Below, in pieces: positions 18,344 through 29,495 of a stretch of DNA of 64,000 bases. Both the position numbers and the translations under genes were made by a program. The notes below the pieces were generated by a model, which was given only the letters and a program-made list of their open reading frames with translations, was not told the origin of the DNA and did no database searches. The DNA comes from Nitrospinaceae bacterium (GTDB taxonomy: Bacteria > Nitrospinota > Nitrospinia > Nitrospinales > VA-1). The stretch spans positions 48,565 to 112,564 of the forward strand of contig BQJC01000005.1 in NCBI GenBank assembly GCA_021604505.1, given 5' to 3'. Every line of letters begins with the position of its first letter. Position 1 is the first letter of the stretch.

Positions 18344-18371
18344 TTCAAATTCCTTGGTTAGAAGGTATATT
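18344..18371 (+). promoter_or_regulatory. Possible promoter before proline dehydrogenase
   Basis: TTCAAA (18344-18349) and TATATT (18366-18371), 16 bases apart, lie in the 188-bp gap upstream of the gene at 18478. Confidence 0.32.
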
Positions 18372-18477
18372 ATGAAAGAGCAGTGAATTGCTTCTTTTAT
18401 GACCTTCTGATAGAAAAAACCAACCCAGCCAGTTCAGCCGCCAGAGGGAGGCGTTATTCTTTCTTTGCAGGAACTCC

Positions 18478-19344
18478 ATGCACCTTTTATATCCTTTTGC
18501 CAAGAGATTCATCGCCGGGGAGGACCCGCATTCCGCTCTGATCTCCATTCAAAAGCTGTATGCATCCGGTTTCCTGTCTTCCCTCGATATTCTTGGCGAA
18601 AACGTCAGCAACCGGGAACAGGCCGATGCCGCCAGGGATGTTTATATCGACCTCATCAAAACCGTCGATCAAAAAAATTTATCCATGGACTATTCGGTCA
18701 AACTGACGCAAATGGGGTTGGACATCGACAAGAGCTTCTGCCGGGATAATCTGGAACGCATCCTCGTGCAAGCGGGAAAAAACACCGTGCGTTTCGACAT
18801 GGAAGGTTCTCCTCATACGCAAGCCACCCTGGATATGTGTCACGATTTGCATCCCCAATACAAAAACCTGGGGCAGGCGGTTCAGGCCTATTTATTCCGA
18901 TCGCAAGCAGATGTCGACGCCTTGATCAAAAAACAGATTTCCGTCCGCTTGTGCAAGGGGGCCTATAAAGAAGATGCGTCCATCGCTTATCAATCCATGG
19001 ACGACATCCGTGAAAATTTTTTAACCCTTTCATTCAAGTTGCTTAAAGAAGGAAATACGCCCGCCATTGCCACGCACGATGAATACCTGCTGGCGGAAAT
19101 TCTATCTTTTATCTCCAAAGAAAAAATCGATCCCGGTTCGTTCTATTTCGAAATGCTTTACGGAGTCGGAAGGGACCTGCAAAAAACCTTATTGGGAAAA
19201 GGCTTCCAGGTGCGCATTTACACACCCTTTGGCGACGCCTGGCTCCCCTACACCTTAAGAAGGTTGATAGAAAAGAAAGAAAATATACTGTTCGTGATGA
19301 AAAATCTTTTCCGCGAAACGTTCGGACTTCGAAAAATTAAATAA
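18478..19344 (+). CDS. Proline dehydrogenase (monofunctional)
   Basis: The 288-residue FAD enzyme oxidises proline to pyrroline-5-carboxylate and passes electrons to quinone. Family motifs are clear: RFDMEGS (105-111), QAYL (136-139), RLCKGAY (157-163), FEMLYG (224-229), YTPFGDAWLPY and LRRLIEKKEN (260-269). It is the short stand-alone type seen in Thermus-like bacteria, not the PutA fusion. AGGA lies six bases before the ATG. No P5C dehydrogenase gene is in the window. Its stop is one base before the GTG of a glycosyltransferase, so the two are co-transcribed despite unrelated roles. Confidence 0.94.
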   Translation: MHLLYPFAKRFIAGEDPHSALISIQKLYASGFLSSLDILGENVSNREQADAARDVYIDLIKTVDQKNLSMDYSVKLTQMGLDIDKSFCRDNLERILVQAGKNTVRFDMEGSPHTQATLDMCHDLHPQYKNLGQAVQAYLFRSQADVDALIKKQISVRLCKGAYKEDASIAYQSMDDIRENFLTLSFKLLKEGNTPAIATHDEYLLAEILSFISKEKIDPGSFYFEMLYGVGRDLQKTLLGKGFQVRIYTPFGDAWLPYTLRRLIEKKENILFVMKNLFRETFGLRKIK

Positions 19345-19345
19345 A

Positions 19346-20563
19346 GTGGATGCCAACCAAAACGGCACATTGAAAATCACGCTTCTGACCACCTCCTTTC
19401 CCCGCCATGCAGGAGACTTCGCCGGTAATTTTGTTTACCAATACGCCCGTCAGTTGACCCGAATAGGCTTTAAGGTGAACGTCATCGCTCCGCAGGACTC
19501 CCAGGGGGCGCCTCCTGATGAATGGTGCGAGGTGGAAGTGGACCGTTTCCAATATTCCTTTCCGCAAAGTTTTCAGACCCTGGCCTATGGCGCGGGAATG
19601 GTCAGCCGGATCAAACAGAACCCTTTCCGAACACTCTTGATTCCCTTTTTCTTAGTCTTTTTCTTTTTATCTGTGCTGAGGGCCAGCCGAAACTCCGATT
19701 TACTACAAGCCTATTGGCTGCCGGCAGGGATCGTTGCCTTGGCGGTCAAATGTTTCAAAAAAATGCCTGTGGCCCTCACCCTGTGGGGTTCGGATTTCCT
19801 GTTGCTGCGGATTCCCGGACTGGCTTTTTTGTTGAAAGTTTTGATCCGCAGCGCCGATGCCGTCATTTGCGAAAGCGATCACTTTAAAAACCTTTTGCTA
19901 AAGCTCGGCATTCCCGATCATATAATTTCCGTCCTTCCCAACGGCATCGACCTGGAAAACTTCCAGCCCGGTGATGGAAATTCCGCGCGGCGGCAACTGG
20001 ATCTTCCGGAAAATAAAACCATCATCCTGAACATTGGCGGCATGTCTCCGGTTAAAGGACAGAGATACCTGATCGAAGCCATTCCCGAAATTATTAAAAG
20101 GGAAGCCAATATCCAGTTCATCTTTGTGGGAGACGGGGAAACACGCCATGAACTGGAAACCTTGGTGAACGCCAAGACTTTGTCCCCCTACGTTCTGTTC
20201 ACCGGCATGCTGAAAGCTTCTGAAATTCCCATCTGGCTCCATGCTGCGGATATTTTTGTTTTGCCCAGCCTTTCCGAGGGCAATCCCAACGTCCTGCTGG
20301 AAGCGATGGCCTGCGGTATTCCCGTGGTTGCCACCACAGTCGGCGGCATTCCAGAAATGATCCGCGACGGGCAAGAAGGGTTCTTGGTTCAACCAAAATC
20401 CTCCGAAGAACTTGCAAGGCAGATAACCGCCTTGATCCGGGACAAAACCCTGCGGGAAGCAATGGGGCAAAACGGCATTAAAACCGTTCAGGCCGAATAC
20501 GCAACCTGGGAAATGCAATCCGCCAAGTTGAAAACCATCTACGAAAACCTGACCGTGAAATAA
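19346..20563 (+). CDS. GT4 family glycosyltransferase
   Basis: This 405-residue GT-B enzyme starts with GTG one base after the proline dehydrogenase stop. The N-terminal half has the acceptor-side fold (LLTTSFPRHAGDFAGNFVYQYA) and a hydrophobic segment near residues 90-110; the C-terminal half has the sugar-nucleotide site with GGMSPVKGQRYL and the E-x7-E motif SEGNPNVLLEAMACG. It probably adds a sugar to a surface glycan at the cytoplasmic face of the membrane. Donor and acceptor are not predictable. A second GT4 gene follows after nine bases. Confidence 0.9.
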   Translation: MDANQNGTLKITLLTTSFPRHAGDFAGNFVYQYARQLTRIGFKVNVIAPQDSQGAPPDEWCEVEVDRFQYSFPQSFQTLAYGAGMVSRIKQNPFRTLLIPFFLVFFFLSVLRASRNSDLLQAYWLPAGIVALAVKCFKKMPVALTLWGSDFLLLRIPGLAFLLKVLIRSADAVICESDHFKNLLLKLGIPDHIISVLPNGIDLENFQPGDGNSARRQLDLPENKTIILNIGGMSPVKGQRYLIEAIPEIIKREANIQFIFVGDGETRHELETLVNAKTLSPYVLFTGMLKASEIPIWLHAADIFVLPSLSEGNPNVLLEAMACGIPVVATTVGGIPEMIRDGQEGFLVQPKSSEELARQITALIRDKTLREAMGQNGIKTVQAEYATWEMQSAKLKTIYENLTVK

Positions 20564-20572
20564 CAAGCCTCA

Positions 20573-21724
20573 ATGCCCAACACCACCGAGATTCTGACAA
20601 TATATTACAAGCACAAACCGGGAGGTTTTTGTAAACGCCTGCAAATGAAAATCGAAGCCTATCTGGACAAAGGCTGGAGGGTTCATTACATCGCAGTCGA
20701 ACCCTTTCCTTACGACGACCCGAAACTCATTCCCCACATTCTGCCCACTCCCATGCAGAGCCACGATTCCATCGCCTTCTGGATCTATTTTTTTCTCACC
20801 GCGCCCATCTACACGACGTTGGTAGGAATGAAAAACAAAATCAACCTGATTTCCATATTTTCGCCACTCTACGCTCTCATCTCCAGCCCCGCAAAATGGG
20901 TATTGAACGTTCCCCTGATCACTTTCGTCCGTTTTCCACCTCATCGGAATACAAAATTTTCGTATCGGGAATCCCGCCTGGTCACCTGGATAGAGGGGTA
21001 TCTTGAAAAAATGGGGCTGGCGTTTTCGAACCGCATTTTAGCCGCGTCAGAAACCGTCCGCTCTGCCATTCTGGCGCGGTATCCCAAGGCGGCAGGAAAA
21101 ACCACTGTGCTCTACAACCATTTGCAAAAAGTGCAGTGCGATAAAAAAAGCCAGAAAAAACGGCTCGTCGAGGAATTTTCCCTGACCGGAAACCCGTTCA
21201 TCGTGGCCACCTCCGGGCTTCTGCACAAACGGAAAAATCAGGATTGTCTGTTACGGGCGTTTGCCGAAGTCGAAAAACCGGAAGCCGTTCTATTCATCAT
21301 CGGTGATGGAGATCAAATGGAACCACTGAAGCAACTGGCCGACGAGCTGGGAGTGAAGGAGCGAACGGTTTTTACCGGCTGGCGAGAAGACGTGTTGGAC
21401 CTCATTCAAGGAGCCGACCTGTTCGCGTTTTGCTCTTCTCAGGAAGGGTTGTCCAATTCGCTTCTCGAAGCGGTTGCCGCCGGGCTTCCCTGTCTGGTGA
21501 GCGATGTCCCCGAAAACCGCGAGGTGATCCAAAATCCGGAACAGCATTTTTCGTCCGACAACCCTCCGGCCCTCGCCGAAAAAATCACCCGCGCTATCGA
21601 AGACCGGGAATATTACGACCGATTACTGCAGTCCACCAAGGAGGATAGGAAACGGTTTGTCTTTGACTGGAACGGGGAAATCATCAGCGAAGCGGAAGGA
21701 GTAATGAACCGTCTCAAAAGCTAA
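20573..21724 (+). CDS. GT4 family glycosyltransferase
   Basis: The 383-residue protein has a GT-B layout with a less typical N-terminal half (YYKHKPGGFCKRLQMKIEAY, with two hydrophobic stretches near 70-120) and a standard C-terminal donor domain: SGLLHKRKNQDCLLRAF and the E-x7-E motif SQEGLSNSLLEAVAAG. It follows the first glycosyltransferase on the same strand, so both likely work on one glycan. It ends eight bases from the convergent lytic transglycosylase gene. Confidence 0.87.
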   Translation: MPNTTEILTIYYKHKPGGFCKRLQMKIEAYLDKGWRVHYIAVEPFPYDDPKLIPHILPTPMQSHDSIAFWIYFFLTAPIYTTLVGMKNKINLISIFSPLYALISSPAKWVLNVPLITFVRFPPHRNTKFSYRESRLVTWIEGYLEKMGLAFSNRILAASETVRSAILARYPKAAGKTTVLYNHLQKVQCDKKSQKKRLVEEFSLTGNPFIVATSGLLHKRKNQDCLLRAFAEVEKPEAVLFIIGDGDQMEPLKQLADELGVKERTVFTGWREDVLDLIQGADLFAFCSSQEGLSNSLLEAVAAGLPCLVSDVPENREVIQNPEQHFSSDNPPALAEKITRAIEDREYYDRLLQSTKEDRKRFVFDWNGEIISEAEGVMNRLKS

Positions 21725-21732
21725 AATCGCAA

Positions 21733-22557
21733 TCACTTCAAACGATCGACATAATCAACCGTCTCCTGCGCGCGCGAACCGCTGATTCGGCGCAGTTCCT
21801 GGGCCACGCGATTCCATTCAGTGCGGTCTCCGCCTTCCAGCAAATCCATGGCCTGCGCAATATCACCGAATCCGGCATTATAAGCCCCGGTCGCAAAACG
21901 CCAGGCCTCGCTGACGGACACACCCCGTTCGACAAACTGATCGTACAAAGCCTTCAAGTGGCGGGCCGATCCGTCCAGATTGGATGCGGGATGCCATACC
22001 GACCCCTCCGACCGGTTCCCCCCGATTCGTAATCCCAATTGTTCGGCGATATCCGGTAGCAACTGCCCCAATCCCAACTGCCCTTGTGAACCGATGGCGT
22101 TAGGGTTGAAACCCGATTCGTTTTGGATCAATTGCTGAAACAGGGCGCCCGGAACGCCGCGCACCCCACCCGCAAGCAAAGCGAGATCGGGAAGCGCGAA
22201 CGATTGCGAATTGCTTGCGCTCGGGATCTCGGCATTCAGCGAAATTCGTGCGGCTTCCAGTTCATAATATTTAGCAACGAGCTGAGGGTTGACAATCGCC
22301 TGACGGGTGGGAGATGGGCTTTCTGAAGTTTGCTGGGTTCGGGCCTGCTCCAGAATGACCCGGTATTCGTTGAATAAATTCAACGGCGCGGAAGCATTCT
22401 GGCCGCTCCCGCTTAATGCAGAGAGCCTTTGCAGTTGAGCTTCCAGCAGAATGGACCGGAAAGTGGAAGCGTCCCGCTCAGCGGAGCCCCCTCCCTGGGA
22501 CGCTTTTCCCCCGATCTTTTCATACCCTTCGGCGCTGATGGAACTGATATCGACCAT
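21733..22557 (-). CDS. SLT-type lytic transglycosylase without signal peptide
   Basis: The last 140 of 274 residues form a soluble-lytic-transglycosylase-like domain: catalytic E147 in QNESGFNPNAIGSQGQ, then LGLGQLLP (usually GLMQLMP) and the AYNAGFG motif. The first 130 residues are Ser/Gln/Ala-rich and low in structure. No export signal is visible, which is unusual for a peptidoglycan enzyme. It resembles flagellar or secretion-linked transglycosylases exported by another route, though no flagellar genes are nearby. The enzyme class is likely, the setting unclear. Confidence 0.82.
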   Translation of the reverse strand: MVDISSISAEGYEKIGGKASQGGGSAERDASTFRSILLEAQLQRLSALSGSGQNASAPLNLFNEYRVILEQARTQQTSESPSPTRQAIVNPQLVAKYYELEAARISLNAEIPSASNSQSFALPDLALLAGGVRGVPGALFQQLIQNESGFNPNAIGSQGQLGLGQLLPDIAEQLGLRIGGNRSEGSVWHPASNLDGSARHLKALYDQFVERGVSVSEAWRFATGAYNAGFGDIAQAMDLLEGGDRTEWNRVAQELRRISGSRAQETVDYVDRLK

Positions 22558-22644
22558 TTGCGACCCGTTAGATCTTTGACACTTCCCGTTAGCAATTCAA
22601 TATAAAGCAAACCTCGTGCCTAAAAAAATCGCTCCCTAAAAATA

Positions 22645-23526
22645 CTACCGCTGGTTGAGAACCTGCAACTGCTTTTCAGCATGATACGAACTGCGCACCA
22701 GCGGCCCGGCTTCCACATGGTCCAGACCAAGGGATTCGCCTATTTCCTTGTACTCGGCGAAAACTTCCGGCGGAAGGTACTCCTCCACTTCCATATGATT
22801 GCGCGACGGACGCAAATACTGGCCGAGCGTCAGGATATTGCACCCGATGTTCACCAGATCCTGCATCGTTTCAATCACCTCTTGCCGTTTTTCGCCCAAT
22901 CCCAGCATCAAACTGCTTTTGGTGAGAAGGTCAAAGTTTTTACCGGCGAAGTACAAAGTATCCAGCGACCACTTGTATCGGCATTGCGGTCGGACCTTTG
23001 CCTGAAGCGAAGGGACCGTTTCCAGGTTATGCGCCAGCACATCCGGTCCGGCTTCGCACACCGTCCGGACAAGTGAGGATTCGCCCCTGAAATCCGGGAT
23101 CAACGCCTCCACTTTCATGGCCGGACAATGAACTTTCACCGCCTTCAAGGTTTCAGCCCAGTGAGACGCCCCGCCATCCTTCAGATCATCCCGGTCCACA
23201 GAAGTGATGACCGTATAGCCAAGATTCAATTTAGAAAGCATTTTCGCGACTTCATCCGGTTCTTCTTCACGGGGCAGCTGCAGGTTTCCGGTGGGAACGT
23301 CGCAGAACCGGCAGGCCCGCGTGCAGGTGTCCCCGAGAATCATGATCGTCAAAGTCCCCGCATCCCAGCATTCGCCAATGTTGGGGCAGGAAGCCGACTC
23401 GCAAACCGTGTGCAACCCATGCCTACGCACCAGCGATTTCAGGCGGAAATAATTTTCTCCCTTGGGCAGAGGGGCTTTGACCCAGTCCGGGAGTCGCCTT
23501 TTTAGAGGTTTTACAGAGGAATTCAT
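22645..23526 (-). CDS. lipA: Lipoyl synthase
   Basis: The 293-residue radical SAM enzyme inserts sulphur into octanoyl groups of lipoyl domains. Both clusters are encoded: auxiliary ligands C42, C47, C53 (CESASCPNIGEC) and SAM-cluster ligands C68, C72, C75 (CTRACRFCDV). The C-terminal RSSYHAE stretch supplies the conserved Ser ligand. Length is normal. lipB is not adjacent. It is transcribed away from the LptF/G-type gene, with a 165-bp divergent gap. Confidence 0.96.
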   Translation of the reverse strand: MNSSVKPLKRRLPDWVKAPLPKGENYFRLKSLVRRHGLHTVCESASCPNIGECWDAGTLTIMILGDTCTRACRFCDVPTGNLQLPREEEPDEVAKMLSKLNLGYTVITSVDRDDLKDGGASHWAETLKAVKVHCPAMKVEALIPDFRGESSLVRTVCEAGPDVLAHNLETVPSLQAKVRPQCRYKWSLDTLYFAGKNFDLLTKSSLMLGLGEKRQEVIETMQDLVNIGCNILTLGQYLRPSRNHMEVEEYLPPEVFAEYKEIGESLGLDHVEAGPLVRSSYHAEKQLQVLNQR

Positions 23527-23691
23527 CGGGATATAGAAAACGAAAAACTATTTTTAAATTAAGGACTTAAGAGATTCCTGAAAAACCCGAAAAAGACTAT
23601 AGAAGTTGTTAAGAATCGGGTGTTCACAACCAAATACTATAATTAATCCTGAACAAATGAAAGCTTTTTGCAGGATGGATTTCTCAGCTCC

Positions 23692-24825
23692 ATGAAGCTC
23701 CTCGACCGCTACATTTTTAGTGAATTGCTGAAAGTTTTTTTGATCAGCGCCGCCGCCGTCACCCTCGTTCTTTATCTGGATAAATTTCTGCTGATCGCGG
23801 ACATGCTGGTCCGCTGGGGCGTGGGAATCGTCGATCTGTTTCTGTTAATCCTTTACCTCGCGCCGGCCTACCTGGCCGTGACCATTCCGATGAGCGTGCT
23901 GGTGGCCACCGTGGTCGTTTTCAATCATTTTTCCGCCACCAACGAATGGACCGCCATGAAAGTCGGGAAATGGAGTTTTCTACGGCTTTTAGCACCGGGG
24001 ATTGCGTTTTCCTGCATGTCATGGGTGCTTTCCAGCGCCATCATATTCATCGCCCTCCCCTGGGGCAACCAATCGTACAAGGACCTGATTCACGATCTGA
24101 TCCACAACCGCACCCGCATCGAAATAGAACCCAGGGTTTTCAACCGCGAGTTCAGCAATCTGATCCTCTACGTCAAGCAAAGGGAAAAGGACTCCCACTT
24201 CAAAGGGATTTTTATTTCCAACATGGGAAAGCCGGAAGCTCCGCAAATCATCTCAGCCGAAGAGGGTTTTCTGCAAAAGTCGGCGGATGCGTCGAAAATT
24301 CACTTTCAACTCAAAAAAGGGACCATTCACGAAGTGAACCGCAGTGCGGGAAATTATCAGACGGTCAATTTCGACGGCTACGATTTGATCATGGACATTC
24401 CCGCGCCGGTGCGAATGACGACCAAACCATTTGTAGCGGATCGCGAGCTCTCACCGGGTGAGCTCGTCGAGCGCATCGAGCAGTATGAGCGCCAGGGCCT
24501 GAAAACTTCCGGACCCGCCGTAGAACTCAGTAAAAAATTTTCGATTCCATTCGCCTGTCTGGTATTCGCACTGCTCGGCATTCCTCTCGGCATCCAATCC
24601 GGCGGTGCCGGGAAAACCGGCGGTTTGGCCATTTGCTTAGGAATCATTCTTGCTTACTACTTCTGCCTGATCAGCAGTCAGGATCTTGGCAAGCTCGGCG
24701 CCATCAACCCCTACCTGTCGGTGTGGATACCCAACATCGCCGTTTTACTGCCTGCGATTTTTATGGCTTATAAAATGCAAAAAGAATCCTCAGTCCGAAT
24801 CCTGGGAAAAAAGATCAAGCATTGA
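23692..24825 (+). CDS. LptF/LptG family LPS-export permease
   Basis: From MKLLDRYIF the 377-residue protein shows the YjgP/YjgQ plan: three membrane helices in the first 110 residues, a periplasmic beta-jellyroll domain (about 130-260) and three C-terminal helices (PFACLVFALLGIPLGIQ, ICLGIILAYYFCL, IAVLLPAIFMAY). Such proteins pair in the LptBFG transporter that extracts LPS from the inner membrane. Normally two genes lie side by side; only one is here. An in-frame start at 23668 is less likely because MKLLDRYI is the family start. Confidence 0.9.
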   Translation: MKLLDRYIFSELLKVFLISAAAVTLVLYLDKFLLIADMLVRWGVGIVDLFLLILYLAPAYLAVTIPMSVLVATVVVFNHFSATNEWTAMKVGKWSFLRLLAPGIAFSCMSWVLSSAIIFIALPWGNQSYKDLIHDLIHNRTRIEIEPRVFNREFSNLILYVKQREKDSHFKGIFISNMGKPEAPQIISAEEGFLQKSADASKIHFQLKKGTIHEVNRSAGNYQTVNFDGYDLIMDIPAPVRMTTKPFVADRELSPGELVERIEQYERQGLKTSGPAVELSKKFSIPFACLVFALLGIPLGIQSGGAGKTGGLAICLGIILAYYFCLISSQDLGKLGAINPYLSVWIPNIAVLLPAIFMAYKMQKESSVRILGKKIKH

Positions 24826-24956
24826 TTGCCCCCTCTAATAAGCTATAATCTGATTGATCAGAAAAACCGCAGCGAAACAGAAAAAGTTTGTCCCGAATCA
24901 AAATACGTCGCTCGTCGTGAGCAAGCGCGCCCTCCGCGGAGGAGAAGGAGTGAGGA

Positions 24957-25403
24957 ATGCAGACCGCTAAAGACATCATGAGTAAAAATGTGATCACTGT
25001 AAAAAAAGACACGCCCATCAGTGAGTTGTCGGACCTGTTCATCAATTATAATATCAACGGAATCCCCGTGGTGGACGACGATGAAAAAGTGATCGGAATC
25101 GTCACCCAGGGCGATTTAATCGAGCAAAACAAAAACCTGCACATTCCCACCGTCATCACCTTGTTTGACGCGGTTCTCTTCCTTGAAAGCGAAAAAAAAT
25201 TCGAAACCGACATCAAAAAACTCACCGGCAATAAAGTAGAAGATATTTACAGCGCCGACGCCATCACCGTTTCAATCGATACCGAACTCGGCGAAATCGC
25301 CACGATCATGGCAGAAAAGGACGTCCACACCCTGCCGGTACTGGATGACGGCAAGCTGGCGGGAGTCATCGGCAAGCTGGACCTGATCCGCGGAATGGCC
25401 TGA
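24957..25403 (+). CDS. Two-CBS-domain protein
   Basis: The 148-residue cytoplasmic protein consists of two CBS repeats (MQTAKDIMSKNVITVKKDTP... and DIYSADAITVSIDTELGE...), which usually bind adenine nucleotides and act as energy sensors. Each carries the GIPVVDDD/LPVLDDGKLAGVI type motif. It stands alone. Several purine-rich ribosome sites precede the ATG, and a perfect 12-base palindrome CCTCCGCGGAGG (24931-24942) overlaps this area and could modulate translation. What it regulates is unknown. Confidence 0.9.
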   Translation: MQTAKDIMSKNVITVKKDTPISELSDLFINYNINGIPVVDDDEKVIGIVTQGDLIEQNKNLHIPTVITLFDAVLFLESEKKFETDIKKLTGNKVEDIYSADAITVSIDTELGEIATIMAEKDVHTLPVLDDGKLAGVIGKLDLIRGMA

Positions 25404-25411
25404 AATTTCCC

Positions 25412-27082
<1,671 letters not shown>

Positions 27083-27871
27083 TTAATATGAAATTTGACT
27101 CAATGCCTTCTCCACTGCCGCCAGATCCTCTTTTCGGTCCACTCCAATGGAGTCTTTATCCGTTTCCACCACCCGGATAGGGGTCCCGTTTTCCAGAATC
27201 CGCAGTTGCTCCAGCTTTTCTATCGCTTCCAGTCCAGAAGCCGGCAAACGCGAAAACGCCATCAGAAAATCCTTTCGGTAAGCGTAAAGACCGATATGTT
27301 TATACGCTCTCATCGGCGACCCCTTTGGCCAGAGGCTCTCTCCTTCCTTGAGATCCTGTGTCCAGCCGTCCCGGTCGAAAGGAATGGGCGCCCGGGAAAA
27401 ATAAAGCGCAAACCCCCGATGATCCATCACCACCTTGCACACGTTCGGATCGGCTATTTCCTCAACCGCAGTGATCCTTATACTTAAAGTGGAAACATTC
27501 AGTGAGGCGTCCTCCAGTAAGGGAGGAACAATCAGATCTATATTTTCAGGAGGAATCAGAGGTTCATCTCCCTGAACGTTGACCACAATTTCGCAATCCT
27601 GGGCTTTCGCCACCTCCGCCACCCGGTCGGTTCCCGAAGCGTGATCCCTGGAAGTCATAACGGCGGTTCCGCCAAATTTCTTGACCGCTTCAAAAATCCG
27701 CTCATCATCCGTTGCCACGATCACATTCGACACCGACTGGGCTTTTTCTGCCTGCTCCACCACCCACTGAATCATGGGCTTTCCGGATAGAGTTGCCAAT
27801 GGTTTTCCAGGAAACCGCGAGGAATCCCAGCGAGCCGGAATGACGGCGAGGACTTTCGGTTTAGTAGGCAT
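27083..27871 (-). CDS. kdsB: CMP-Kdo synthetase
   Basis: The 262-residue cytidylyltransferase activates Kdo with CTP for the LPS inner core. Motifs are VIPARWDSSRFPGKPLA at the N-terminus (nucleotide loop), VVNVQGDEPLI (metal/CTP site), and the final GVDRKEDL. Length is normal. It is transcribed just before pyrG, which makes its co-substrate. Its presence shows a Gram-negative outer membrane with Kdo. Confidence 0.96.
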   Translation of the reverse strand: MPTKPKVLAVIPARWDSSRFPGKPLATLSGKPMIQWVVEQAEKAQSVSNVIVATDDERIFEAVKKFGGTAVMTSRDHASGTDRVAEVAKAQDCEIVVNVQGDEPLIPPENIDLIVPPLLEDASLNVSTLSIRITAVEEIADPNVCKVVMDHRGFALYFSRAPIPFDRDGWTQDLKEGESLWPKGSPMRAYKHIGLYAYRKDFLMAFSRLPASGLEAIEKLEQLRILENGTPIRVVETDKDSIGVDRKEDLAAVEKALSQISY

Positions 27872-27937
27872 GGCGGTTTAAAAAATCCCACAAATTTACT
27901 ACGATCATAGTATTAAATACACCCACCTGCAGTCGTT

Positions 27938-29353
27938 TTAGTACGCATGCCGGTTTATAAAACCCCTCCACAGGGTCATGAGTAAGATTTTAAGATCAAA
28001 CAGCAGGGACCAGTTCTTAATATAGTATAAATCGCATTCGATTCGCTTTTGCAAGGAGGTGTTGCCGCGCCATCCGTTCACCTGGGCCCAGCCGGTCAGG
28101 CCCGCCTTCATCTTCAACCGTAGCATATAATTAGGAATCGATTGTTTAAAATCCTCAATGAAAACCGGCCGTTCGGGGCGTGGACCCACCAGACTCATCT
28201 CTCCCTTTAAGACATTGAACAGTTGCGGCAGTTCATCGAGGCTGGTCTTTCGCAAAAACGTCCCGATTCCGGTCCGGCGCTCATCGTTTTCTTTTGCCCA
28301 GACCGGTCCGGTGGATTTTTCTGCCTCCAGCTTCATCGAGCGGAACTTGAGCATCCAGAACACCCGCTGATCCAGCCCCACCCTCTCCTGCCGGTAAAAC
28401 ACCGGTCCACGGGACCCCATTTTGACCAGCACCGCGATCAGCAACATGACCGGCGCGGTAACCACTATGGCCAGGCTCGACAGAATAATATCAGAAGTCC
28501 GCTTGACCACTACGTTCCAGCCATAAAGCGGAGACTCGGCCAGATTCACAATGGGCAACCCGTCCAGTTCCTCGACCCCCGAATGAATATTCATGTATTG
28601 CAACAGATCGGGAACCACTTTGACATCGACCGTCTCTTCACCCAGATATTCCAAAACCTGCTCCAGCCTGTCATGGGCTTTCAGAGGCAGGGCGATAAAC
28701 AACTGATCCACACCTTGATCGCGGATCACTTTCGAGACTTCCTCATAGGGACCCAGAACCGGGTGTCCCTGAAGCATGCGGCCAATTTTCTCCGGGTGCT
28801 GGGTCAGATAGCCCACCACCTGAAATCCGATTTCAGGATGCAAATTGAGCTTTTCGACCACTGTTTGGCCCAGTTCCCCGGCACCAACCACCAAAACCTT
28901 TTGCAAATTCCACCCCCGTCCGCGAACGAGGGAAAGAATTTTTCGCACCAGCCAGTGAGACAAGGTGATTAAAATCGTGGCCAAAACCCAGAAATAAACC
29001 ACCACAATCCGCGAATAGCTGAACTCGCGGTAAAAAAAAGTGACAGCCGTCAGGATTAAAACCGAAATGGCTGTGACTTTCAGAATGAGAAAAAATTCTC
29101 CCGACCGGGATCGTCCTCTCAGGGGTTGGTACAGGCCAAAAACTTTGATATTGACCAGAAATACGATCCAGATGGGGATAAGCGCTTCATAATAATTCTC
29201 AATCGGGGGAATCCCATGCGTCACGGGGACAAACTGGACCTGGAAACGGATAAAATAAGCCAACAACCAGGAAGAGAAGATGGCTAGACTGTCGGAAATA
29301 AAAATTGCGGAAAGAAAAAGTTGGCCGTGCTTCTTCAGCATTGATGCTTTCAT
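27938..29353 (-). CDS. Polyprenyl-phosphate sugar-1-phosphate transferase (WcaJ-like)
   Basis: This is a long-form polyisoprenyl-phosphate hexose-1-phosphate transferase (about 471 residues) that starts repeat-unit synthesis on undecaprenyl phosphate. It has four N-terminal membrane helices, a CoA-binding-like Rossmann domain ([13 protein letters not shown]), a fifth membrane segment, and the catalytic domain with [27 protein letters not shown] and [12 protein letters not shown] three bases upstream of the ATG is an alternative start. It groups with the flippase, methyltransferase and glycosyltransferase genes as a surface polysaccharide cluster. Confidence 0.94.
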   Translation of the reverse strand: MKASMLKKHGQLFLSAIFISDSLAIFSSWLLAYFIRFQVQFVPVTHGIPPIENYYEALIPIWIVFLVNIKVFGLYQPLRGRSRSGEFFLILKVTAISVLILTAVTFFYREFSYSRIVVVYFWVLATILITLSHWLVRKILSLVRGRGWNLQKVLVVGAGELGQTVVEKLNLHPEIGFQVVGYLTQHPEKIGRMLQGHPVLGPYEEVSKVIRDQGVDQLFIALPLKAHDRLEQVLEYLGEETVDVKVVPDLLQYMNIHSGVEELDGLPIVNLAESPLYGWNVVVKRTSDIILSSLAIVVTAPVMLLIAVLVKMGSRGPVFYRQERVGLDQRVFWMLKFRSMKLEAEKSTGPVWAKENDERRTGIGTFLRKTSLDELPQLFNVLKGEMSLVGPRPERPVFIEDFKQSIPNYMLRLKMKAGLTGWAQVNGWRGNTSLQKRIECDLYYIKNWSLLFDLKILLMTLWRGFINRHAY

Positions 29354-29495
29354 CACCGATCTTCTATGAAAAGATGAGAATAGCCCAAATTTTTAAAAGC
29401 TTCAACCGCTAAATTCAAACTTTTAAAGGGGATAGGGTCAAAATCTGCAAGGGAAACCACAAATCTGGATTGGGTTTGGTAGGTACAAATACCAC

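Noticed and set aside
28223..28972. 249-codon forward frame over the phosphoglycosyltransferase gene
   Set aside because: The reverse strand encodes a complete recognised enzyme with its motifs; this is a shadow frame.
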